NCBI GenBank assembly: GCA_963169045.1
Contig: CAUJDF010000079.1
Location: 62,001-126,000 of the forward strand
Origin: Myxococcota bacterium
GTDB taxonomy: Bacteria; Myxococcota_A; Bradymonadia; UBA7976; UBA1532
DNA length: 64,000 nt
Direction of reading: 5' to 3'
Shown here: piece by piece, positions 1-7,882 of the stretch
Layout: every line of letters starts with the position of its first letter
Position numbering within the stretch: position 1 is the first letter of the stretch
Position numbers and translations under genes: made by a program
Notes under the pieces: model-generated
Told to the model about the DNA's origin: nothing
The model's database searches: none
What the model saw: the letters and a program-made list of their open reading frames with translations, nothing else

Positions 1-2
1 GC

Positions 3-2513
3 CTCGCGACGGACCCCCGCGCGCGACCGCGCCTGCAAGAGCTGCAGCCGCTCCTCCGCGCGGTGGCCGACCGCGTGGCGCCGCCGGTGACCGCCTGCCT
101 CGCCTTCACCCGGGCCGCGCGGGACAAGCTGCGTGCCGCCGGCTTCGCCGACGAGGCCGAGCTGCTGGCGGACCTGAACGACGGCCTGCGGGTCGGCATC
201 ATGGACGACGCCACGTCGGCCACGCCCCGGATCGAGTGCCTCGGCAGGCATGCCTTCGTCGTGGTCGTGGCGGACCGCACGGACGCGCCGCTCACCGTGA
301 TCGACGCCGGCCGCGGCAAGGCGCTCGGCCACGACACGGCCCGGCGGCGCTCGGCTCCGTGCCGCATCGTGCTCCGCGAGGGGCGGGGCGACGCCGGCGC
401 CCTGGTCCGGTTCGCCGAAGAGACCGTCAGTATCGTCCACTCCGCCGAGACGGCGCAGCTCCTCGAGACGGCAGAGCAGGTCGTGAAGCTGGAGCTCGAG
501 CGACTGGCGAAGCTGCGGGTGCACTATGTGCTGCACGACGGAGAGAGCGACGCCCGGTCGTCCGACATCGATCGCGCCCGCGCCGCTGGGCTCACCGCCA
601 CCTGGGACGACTGCGTCACGCTGAAGGGCACGGTCAGGCTCGAGGTCGGGCGCGTCGTCCCGTGGTCCCCGCCGCGCAACAAGCCCACGGTCCGCCAGTC
701 CGTCGACGCGCAGCTCGGCACGCGGACGGCAGCCTTCGACGACGCCGACGCGATGCAGCCGCTCGAGGGCTGGCACGAGCTCTACGAGGACCCGACCAAG
801 GTGACGGTCGGCCTGCCGACGGCGAACGATCGCATCGAGGAGATCGGCAGCTTCGCCTGGTTCGACGAGGCGACCGGCGAGCTCACTATCGAGCTCCGCA
901 AGAAGACGCGGCTGCCGCGTATCGGCGCGCTGCAGCTCCGCGACAAGCAGGCGGAGGTCGTCCTCAAGCGGCAGCGGGACGCCCTGAACAAGCTGCGCAC
1001 CGGCGAGACCGTGCGCCGCGACCTGCCGCTCCTGCTGGCGAGGACGGGCGCGCATCGGATGGGCGAGCGTGTGCTCTGCTCTCCGCTGCAGCCGGAGCTC
1101 GCCCGGTCGCCACAGGTCGCAGATCTGGTCGAACGCATCCTCGCGGCGGAGGGCATCTTCACGCTCCAGGGGCCACCCGGGACCGGCAAGACGACGCTGA
1201 TCACCGAGGTGGTCGCCCAGGCGTTGATGCTGCACCCGGAGTGGCGCATCGGCGTCGTCGCCCAGGCCAACGAGGCCGTGGCCAATGTCTTCGAACGCCT
1301 GCGCGACACACGCGCGGCGCTCAGCGCGCCCTGGATGCTGTGCCGCGACGTCCGCGACGAGCTCGCGAAGGAGGAGAACGAGGCGGAGCGGCGGCGCCTG
1401 GCGGCGCGCGGATCGATCGCGCCCGAGGACTCGCAGGTGTCCGGCCGCCGGCATGCTTTCCGGGCCTTCGCGCAGCGGACGGCCGCGGCCTCGGAGCGCG
1501 CGGAGCGCGCGCACGCGGACCTGCCCCCCGGTGCCGCGGCGGCCCTGGCGCAGTGGCGCGAAGCGCTGCGGGCGGGCGCCCGGGGCACGCAGCGCGAGTT
1601 CGCCGAGCTCGTCCAGGTGTGGGGCGTCACGCTCGTCCGATCGGCGGGCGTGCTCGCCAACCTCGAACGCCAGGAGCTCGATCTCCTGGTGGTCGACGAG
1701 GCCGCGAAGGCCTCCGTCGCCGAGACGCTCGTGCCGATGGTCGCCTCGCGGCGCTTCCTGCTCGTGGGCGACCACAAGCAGCTCCCGCCCTACCTCGACA
1801 CGCTGACGAGCGACCAGCTCCGGCAGCTGCAGCGCGATCCCGCGCGGGCCCGATTCTCACTCTTCGAGCACCTGCGGGCCATCGTGCCCCGGGAGTCGCG
1901 CGACATGCTGCGGACTCAGTTCCGGATGCACCGCTCCATCGGCGACTTCGTCAGTCAGCTCTTCTACGCCGAGGAGGGCGGCGTGCGCACCGGCGTGGCC
2001 GACGACGCGCGCGACCTGGCGCCGGGGCTTTTCCGCCGCGACCACCGGGTGTTCCACGTCCACGTCGAGGGGGCCGAGGAGGCGGTCGGCACGTCGAAAC
2101 GCAATCGGCGCGAGCTCGACGTGATGGTGCGCATCCTGCGTCGGCTCGACGATGACGCTGCGGCCGCCGGGGCCCGCTACGAGGTCGCGGTCATGTCCGC
2201 CTACAAGCCGCAGGTCCGCCAGTTGGACCGCCGGCTACGGGGCCTGAAGTGGCGCGCGCTGGACGTGAAGGCGGCCACCGTCGACTCGTTCCAGGGGCGG
2301 CAGGCGGACGTCGTCGTCTATTCGACGGTGCGAACGAGCGCCAGCGAGTGGCAGTTCGTCGGCGACGAGCGCCGTCTGAACGTCGCGCTCTCGCGCGCGA
2401 AGCGCCTGCTCGTGCTCGTCGGCCACCGGCAGAACGCCCGGAACACACCCATCCTGCAGCGCGCCCTCGGGCTCGTGCCTGCAGGCAACTGCCTCGAAGA
2501 AGGGAGCCTTTGA
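3..2513 (+). CDS. UPF1-like superfamily 1 helicase, 5'-partial
   Basis: This is an ATP-dependent DNA/RNA helicase of the UPF1-like SF1 group (AAA_11/AAA_12 type). Counted from the GTG at 63, Walker A GPPGTGKTT lies near residue 370, the DEAA box near 545, GDHKQLPP near 570, FRMH near 620, SFQGRQAD near 742 and ALSRAK near 775, so the helicase core looks complete. The first ~360 residues match no domain I recognise. The frame is open back to the window edge, and the residues before 63 read as normal protein, so the true start is probably outside the window. It ends in a TGATG overlap with the next gene, implying translational coupling. Helicases of this kind occur both in housekeeping and in phage-defence loci; the role here is inferred, not shown. 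Confidence 0.85.
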   Translation, partial: LATDPRARPRLQELQPLLRAVADRVAPPVTACLAFTRAARDKLRAAGFADEAELLADLNDGLRVGIMDDATSATPRIECLGRHAFVVVVADRTDAPLTVIDAGRGKALGHDTARRRSAPCRIVLREGRGDAGALVRFAEETVSIVHSAETAQLLETAEQVVKLELERLAKLRVHYVLHDGESDARSSDIDRARAAGLTATWDDCVTLKGTVRLEVGRVVPWSPPRNKPTVRQSVDAQLGTRTAAFDDADAMQPLEGWHELYEDPTKVTVGLPTANDRIEEIGSFAWFDEATGELTIELRKKTRLPRIGALQLRDKQAEVVLKRQRDALNKLRTGETVRRDLPLLLARTGAHRMGERVLCSPLQPELARSPQVADLVERILAAEGIFTLQGPPGTGKTTLITEVVAQALMLHPEWRIGVVAQANEAVANVFERLRDTRAALSAPWMLCRDVRDELAKEENEAERRRLAARGSIAPEDSQVSGRRHAFRAFAQRTAAASERAERAHADLPPGAAAALAQWREALRAGARGTQREFAELVQVWGVTLVRSAGVLANLERQELDLLVVDEAAKASVAETLVPMVASRRFLLVGDHKQLPPYLDTLTSDQLRQLQRDPARARFSLFEHLRAIVPRESRDMLRTQFRMHRSIGDFVSQLFYAEEGGVRTGVADDARDLAPGLFRRDHRVFHVHVEGAEEAVGTSKRNRRELDVMVRILRRLDDDAAAAGARYEVAVMSAYKPQVRQLDRRLRGLKWRALDVKAATVDSFQGRQADVVVYSTVRTSASEWQFVGDERRLNVALSRAKRLLVLVGHRQNARNTPILQRALGLVPAGNCLEEGSL

Positions 2514-3274
2514 TGAGCGGTGTCATCGAGACGGAGCTGAAGAAGGACGGCTTCGAGCGCGAGCACGCGGTGCCGGCGTGCCTGCCGCACCGGGTGCTGA
2601 AGGTCGACCTCGAGATCGAAGAGGACCGCGAGCTGACGGCCTCGGAGGCCACGACGCTGGCGCTCGTCGAGCAAGGCATCGGCCGGCCGGAGGTCATCGT
2701 CGGCCTGATGGGTCTGCCGGACGAGCGGCTGGTCACCCGCGTGGTCGTATCGCTGCTCGCGGGCGGCGCGCTGCGGACGGGGCCCGGGGGCCTCGAGCTC
2801 ACCGAGCTCGGCGCCGTGCTCGCGAAGAAGGGCGCGCTCCGCCGTGTGGTCCACCTCGACGAGACGCTGCGCTTCGATCCGGTCCGTGATCGATTCGAGT
2901 GGCGCATCGACGGAGAGCTCGGAGCGCAGGAGCGGCCGGACGTCCAGCTCCCGCTCCTGGCCGACGTCGACGAGGCGGGCCTGCGCCGCCGCCTGCCGGA
3001 GCTGCAGGCGCTGCTGGCGGAAGAGGGGGTGCCCGCCGACGAGGAGCGCACGGACACCGCGCGCGCCTGCCGTGAGGTGCTCGCGCTGCGCATCGTCGAC
3101 GCGTACGTCGCCGTCCGGCGCGTCGTCGTCGAGACGTGGAAGCACGACGAGACCGGCGAGCAGCGCCTGCGCGTCGTTCGCAGCGGCAGCGAGGACGCGC
3201 ACGCGTCCCGGGCGCTCGTCGGGTGGCGCTACGACCCCCGCCGCCGCGAGCTCCGGCCGCCCGGCGCGCGCTGA
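2513..3274 (+). CDS. Winged-helix-like hypothetical protein coupled to helicase
   Basis: A 253-residue soluble protein that I do not recognise. Its ATG overlaps the helicase stop by one base (TGATG), so the two are probably made together. Residues ~38-105 look like a winged-helix fold: helices, a turn around GLPDERLVTRVVVSLLAGG, then a hairpin and the segment LTELGAVLAKKG. The rest is acidic and helical with a short basic tail. There is no signal peptide or membrane segment. A DNA-binding or partner-recruiting subunit for the helicase is a reasonable inference. A longer in-frame reading from 2249 lies inside the helicase gene and is not credible as the start. Confidence 0.75.
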   Translation: MSGVIETELKKDGFEREHAVPACLPHRVLKVDLEIEEDRELTASEATTLALVEQGIGRPEVIVGLMGLPDERLVTRVVVSLLAGGALRTGPGGLELTELGAVLAKKGALRRVVHLDETLRFDPVRDRFEWRIDGELGAQERPDVQLPLLADVDEAGLRRRLPELQALLAEEGVPADEERTDTARACREVLALRIVDAYVAVRRVVVETWKHDETGEQRLRVVRSGSEDAHASRALVGWRYDPRRRELRPPGAR

Positions 3275-3284
3275 GACGGCCGCC

Positions 3285-5095
3285 TCAGGGGCAGACCCCG
3301 CGCGGGATCACCGTGGCGAAGTCGCTCGTCGGCGCGAGGTTGAACGCGGCCGCGTCGGACGGCCGCTTGCGCGCGGCGTCCTCGTCGAAGACGACCACGA
3401 GGCGGTCGCCCCAAGCGCCGACGCCCTCGGGCTTGCCGGGCAGCGCGACGCACAGGCGCAGGGTGGTGGGGTCGGGCCGCCCGGCGGCGTCGGGGAGGGC
3501 CACGGCGAGGAAGCCGGCGACGTCCGCCGCGTTGCTGCCCGCGCCCTCGTAGCTCCACGTCAGGTAGAAGCGCTCGTCGACGTAGAGGGCGTCGCTGAGC
3601 TTGTAGGACCGCCCGTCCGGCGACATCGAGCCGAGCGAGACGAGGCGGCCCGTCTCGTCGGCCATCTTCGACGGCGTCTCGCGGCTGCCGAGCCAGAGGC
3701 GGTCGCCGACGATCGCGAGCGACTCGAGGCGGACGCCGGCGCCGAGGGCCGCCGCGCCGGGTCCGACGGGCACCGCGACCGCGCCGGCGCAGTCGACCTC
3801 GGGATCGCAGCGCCAGACCTGCCGGTCGTTGGCGTTGAGCAGGAGCAGCTGGCCGTTCGCGTCGCGCCGCAGGGCCTCCCACTTGGGCGTCACGCCGCCC
3901 GGGCGCACCGAGAACGCGCGGACGGGGGCGTTCACGCCCGGGCCCAGCGGCAGGGCATAGGCGGCGACGCGGCCGTCCTTGTCGTTCGCCACCCAGAGCG
4001 TGTCGCCGTCCACCGTGGCGCCGCTCGGCTCCCAGAGGGTGGCGCCGGCGGGGGCGCCGAGCACGTACCGGTACGGCGCCGCGGGGGGGCACGCCGGCGC
4101 CTCGCAGCCGCCGCAGTGGGCGACGTCGTGTCCGAGGTCGCCGTCCTCGTCGACCAGGCCGTCGCAGTCGTCGTCGATGCCATTGCAGCCATCGACGCTC
4201 GAGGTCGCCCGGCACAGCCACTGGCAGGCATCCCGCGTGGGGGGCTCCACCCTGCAGGATGCGTCGCATCCGTCCCCGCCGACCGCGTCGCCGTCGTCGC
4301 ACGTCTCGCCCCGATGCGGCTGCGCCACGCCGTCCCCGCAGCGGGCCGGCTGGCAGTCGGGCAGGCAGTCGCCCTGCAGCGCGTTCCCCGCGCCGTCGTC
4401 GCACCCTTCGCCGGGTTGCAGGATGCCATCGCCGCAGGCCTCGAGCGTGCAGGTCGCCGAGCAGCCGTCGCCCGGGATCTGCGCGCCGTCGTCGCACTGC
4501 TCGCCGGTCTCGGCGTCGAGGCGCCCGTCGCCGCACCGCGCGAACCGCAGCAGGCGGCCCCGCACGCCGGGCGCGGCCGTGTCCGGGCTGGCGCCGCTCG
4601 TGTCCGCCCAGGCGACGAGCAGACCCGCCCCCACCCGCGCGGGGAGCGCCGGCGCCGTCTGGCTGCCGCCCTGCGTCGAGACGACGACCTGGGGCGGGCC
4701 GTCGGCGGTCCCGTCCGGGAGGAGCAGGCGCGCGCGCACGGTCCAGCCGGAGATGTCCGGCGCCACGCGGGCGTCGTCGGCGAACGCGACCAGGAACCGC
4801 CCGGGCCCGGGCAGCCAGGTGACCTCGGGCTGCGACTGGTTGCGCGCGGTCTGCTCGGCCAGCGCGCGCTCCTCGCCCCGCGCGGCACCGTCGGGCCCGT
4901 ACGCCCGGCCGCGGACGTCGTAGCCCGCGGGATCGCCGGCCACGCCGTAGTCGGTGAACACGACCCAGGCGCCGCCGTCCGCACCGAAGGTCAGGTGCGG
5001 CTGGCGCTGGTCGCGCTCCGTGCGGACGTTCACGCGCTCGTCGGGCCCGAGCGCCACGTCGTCGGACCCGAAGCCCGCCAGCGCACCTGCGTGCC
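3285..5095 (-). CDS. Secreted repeat protein, C-terminal piece: DUF4215 Cys-rich and MopE-type motifs
   Basis: Continuation of the lipoprotein beginning at 5881 after a one-base frame change near 5075-5095. It carries two more of the N-terminal repeats, then about three myxobacterial Cys-rich repeats (DUF4215 type, CGDGxxxxGExCDDG) and one MopE-type metal-binding motif (CNGIDDDCDGLVDED). A ~260-residue C-terminal domain with propeller-like strands follows (VDGDTLWVANDKDGRV, LAIVGDRLWLGSRE). The many paired cysteines imply disulfides outside the cytoplasm. This piece has no start codon or ribosome-binding site of its own, so on the present sequence it would not be made. Whether the shift is a sequencing error or a real mutation cannot be told from one sequence. 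Confidence 0.65.
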
Positions 5096-5881
5096 GGAGG
5101 CGTCGCCCTCGAGCTTGCTCGCGTCCGTGAACGCGACGGCCCACCCGCCGTCGGGGGCCACGGCGATGGCCGGCTCGCTCTGGTCGCCCACCGTCGTCGA
5201 GTTGACGTCGATCTCCGGGCCGGGCGGCGTGCCGTCGGCGCCGAGGCGCCGGGCGCGGATCGCGCCCGAGGAGGTGTCCGGCCGGCGGCGGCTCGTGTCG
5301 CGCCACGCGACGAGGAACCCGCCGTCGGGCGTGGCGGCGGCGGTCGGCGCGACCTGGTCGCCGGCGGTCGTCGCATTGACGACGAAGTCCTGCTCGTCGA
5401 GCGCGCGCCCCTCGACGTCGAAGCGGCGCCCGCGGACGGCGTACCCGGTGGCGTCCGGCGCCTGCCCCCGGTTGTCGGCCCACACGACCAGGAAGACCCC
5501 GGCCTCCGACGCGGCGACCGCCGGCGTCTGCTGCAGGCGCGTGGTGTCGGTCTCCACGGTGAAGTCGGGGCCGAGCGGCAGGCCCGCCGGATCGAAGAGC
5601 CGCCCGCGGATCGCGTCGCCGTTGGCGGCGTCGGCGGCCTGGCCGGAGCGGTCGCGGAACACGACGAGCGTGGTGCCGTCGGGCGCCGCGGCCACCGCGA
5701 TCTGGTCCTGCGCGCCGGCCACCGTCGTGTTGAGGAGCATGTCCGCCGCGGCGAAGCACAGCGGCTCGCCGCACACGCCCAGCGCGGCCGTCGCCACGTC
5801 CGTCGTCGCGCCGCCGCCGCCCTGGCAGCCCCCGAGCCCGAGCCATCCCAGCAACCCGAATGTCACGCCCACCCATCTCAT
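5030..5881 (-). CDS. Secreted repeat lipoprotein, N-terminal piece (frameshifted)
   Basis: N-terminal part of a large lipid-anchored surface protein. The ATG at 5881 follows a good Shine-Dalgarno (GGGAGG) and starts a signal peptide ending in lipobox LGGC. It is followed by about four ~55-residue repeats of the form VVWADNRGQ...GYAVRGRRFD, each pairing a VV(A/F)W core with an RGRxFD motif and a D(F/V)xVNxTT strand; these look like beta-propeller or beta-sandwich repeats. The frame stops at 5030, but the same repeat pattern continues without a gap in another minus-strand frame from about 5085. The two pieces were almost certainly one gene of about 865 codons. Likely role: surface binding protein. 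Enzymatic activity is not evident. Confidence 0.65.
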   Translation of the reverse strand: MRWVGVTFGLLGWLGLGGCQGGGGATTDVATAALGVCGEPLCFAAADMLLNTTVAGAQDQIAVAAAPDGTTLVVFRDRSGQAADAANGDAIRGRLFDPAGLPLGPDFTVETDTTRLQQTPAVAASEAGVFLVVWADNRGQAPDATGYAVRGRRFDVEGRALDEQDFVVNATTAGDQVAPTAAATPDGGFLVAWRDTSRRRPDTSSGAIRARRLGADGTPPGPEIDVNSTTVGDQSEPAIAVAPDGGWAVAFTDASKLEGDASGTQVRWRASGPTTWRSGPTSA

Positions 5882-6026
5882 CGCCCACCTCCCGTCACAG
5901 AGACACCGCGGCGCGATGTTGCACGGACAGTGCCGCGCGAGAGATGCCATGTCTCGGGAGACGACGTTTCCGGACGGTGCGTCAGCGGGGACCCACGGTA
6001 ACGGGGGGGCGAGGCGGCGTCGCGTC

Positions 6027-7778
6027 TCAGCGGCGCGCGATGACGGGCCCCGCCGGCGCGCCGGCCACCTGGCCGCCGTTGTCGGGGAACACCACCATGA
6101 TCAGCCGCGAGGCCCACGGGCTCGGCGGCGCGTACGTGTAGCCCACGACCACCGCCACGTCGAGCGGGTCCGTCAGCAGCAGTTCGTTCGGCAGATCGAG
6201 GTCCTTCATGTCGTTCACCGACAGATACCAGCCGCGGACCGCCTTCTTCGTGTAGACGTTCACGCGCTTCGCCAGCTCCTGGAAGGTGTCCTCGGCGTCG
6301 TCGGTCTCCTCGAACTTCTGGCCGCCGAGGTCCTGGTGGGCGAACGACTCGAGGCTGACGAGGCGGCGCGCGGGGGCGAGGCCGCGCAGCTTCCGCTGCT
6401 TCGCCAGCTCGGCGTAGAAGGCGTCGGCGTCCCGCTTCGCCTGCTCCTTCGTCGTCGCCGGATCGATGACCGCGTAGGTGCTCACGATGGCGCCGAGCGC
6501 CGCCGACTCGTCGCGCAGGCCGCCGATGGCCACGTATGCCGCGTCGGGATCGAGCACCGCCTTCCGCCCGAAGGGCATCGCGACGAGGCGCTGCAGCAGC
6601 GCCGACGAGAGCGGCGTGTCGTCCACCCAGCCCGACGCGAAGTGGCCCTCGCGCACGAGGCCGGGCACGTCCCAGCCGGCGATCATGCCGAGGGCGACCT
6701 GGTCGGCGACCTCCTCGTCGTCGTCGCCCGCGTAGTAGTGGCCGACGAGCTCGCCGGCGAGCTTGCACTGCTCGTCGGCGAGCCGCAGCTCGGACAGCGA
6801 CGCCGCCTTGCGCACGGCGTTGAGCGCGTCGAAGAGCTCCTGACGCATCGATTGCGGATCGGGCGGCGTCGCGCCTTCGGCCGGCGCCGGGGTGAACGCG
6901 GTGACCGGCTGGCCCGCCGGCCACACCTGGAACGCCGCCACGAGGTCGCCGAGCACGCGCCCCGGCTGGAAGGCGCCCACGCTGATCCAGGCCGTCTCGT
7001 CGTCGGCCTTCACCGGGCACCGCGCGACGAACTTCGGGGCGGCGACGGTGGGGTCCATCTCACAGTGGGCGTAGCCGAACGGGCCCTGGTTCACCATGAG
7101 GGCGATGCTCTTGGGCTTCGACAGCGCCTCGCCCTCGATCTTCACCCAGCCCTCGGCGCCGGGGACGCGCGCCGCCGGCTGGATCGAGGCCTCGCGCGGT
7201 GCCGAGACCAGCATCGCCACGGCGCGGCCCTCGGAGACGCCGAACCAGCCGCCGACGACGCGCGTGCCGCCGCCGCCGGTCCCGTCGGCCACCATCTTCA
7301 CGAGCTCCGGCCTCCAGCGCTCGAAGACCTGCGCCTCGGTCTCGCCCTCGACCTTGCCGTGGTACACCGACGTGGCGACCGCCAGGGCGTTCGACACGCC
7401 GCAGGCGCCGGCGATGAACTCGCGCAGCTCGCGGCTCGCGTACGCCTCGTGCTTCGCGAAGTGCAGCCCGAGCTCGCGCGCGGCGCAGCTCATGCCCTCG
7501 GAGATCATGAACAATCCCGCGTGCTTGTCGGCGTCGGCCTTCACGAGCTCGAGGAAGGGCGAGGCCGACGTCGCCGGCGTGTCGCCCACCTGCTCGGGGA
7601 GCGGCCCGGCCAGCGTCCAGGGCCCCGTCGCCACCTTGCGGTCGCCGGCCTTCGCTGCGCGCACCGGGGACTTCGCCAGCGCGGCCAGCTCGTCCTTCGT
7701 CGGAAAGCGCGCGTCCTTCGCCGCGCCGCCACAACCCGTCAGCGCGGTCGCGACGACCGCCCAGAGCGCCCTGCGCAT
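6027..7778 (-). CDS. Lipoprotein with possible CAP-like domain
   Basis: A 583-residue predicted lipoprotein. The signal peptide ends at LTGC and a strong Shine-Dalgarno (GGAGGGG, six bases before ATG) supports the start at 7778. The sequence is soluble after the anchor. The segment from residue ~315 (ELFDALNAVRKAASL...LADEQCKLAGELVGHYY) has the spacing of a diverged CAP/SCP domain, in which a helix begins NxxR and is followed by LxxxAxxxA, but the hallmark histidines are not clear. An N-terminal half with similar helical texture may be a second copy. I would call it an envelope protein of unknown function. It is transcribed away from the gene at 7883, with the shared upstream region between them. 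Confidence 0.65.
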   Translation of the reverse strand: MRRALWAVVATALTGCGGAAKDARFPTKDELAALAKSPVRAAKAGDRKVATGPWTLAGPLPEQVGDTPATSASPFLELVKADADKHAGLFMISEGMSCAARELGLHFAKHEAYASRELREFIAGACGVSNALAVATSVYHGKVEGETEAQVFERWRPELVKMVADGTGGGGTRVVGGWFGVSEGRAVAMLVSAPREASIQPAARVPGAEGWVKIEGEALSKPKSIALMVNQGPFGYAHCEMDPTVAAPKFVARCPVKADDETAWISVGAFQPGRVLGDLVAAFQVWPAGQPVTAFTPAPAEGATPPDPQSMRQELFDALNAVRKAASLSELRLADEQCKLAGELVGHYYAGDDDEEVADQVALGMIAGWDVPGLVREGHFASGWVDDTPLSSALLQRLVAMPFGRKAVLDPDAAYVAIGGLRDESAALGAIVSTYAVIDPATTKEQAKRDADAFYAELAKQRKLRGLAPARRLVSLESFAHQDLGGQKFEETDDAEDTFQELAKRVNVYTKKAVRGWYLSVNDMKDLDLPNELLLTDPLDVAVVVGYTYAPPSPWASRLIMVVFPDNGGQVAGAPAGPVIARR

Positions 7779-7882
7779 CTCTTCCCCTCCCGTCCCGAAG
7801 TGCCCTCGACCGGGAGGCTGGACCAGGTCGTGTCGAGGAGCAAGGGGCTGCTAGGATGCCGCGCGTACGGGGAGGTCCGGAC

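Noticed and set aside
5882-6026. GTCTC-GG-GAGAC as a terminator of the 6027 gene
   Set aside because: Only five base pairs with a two-base loop and no T tract; too weak to list.
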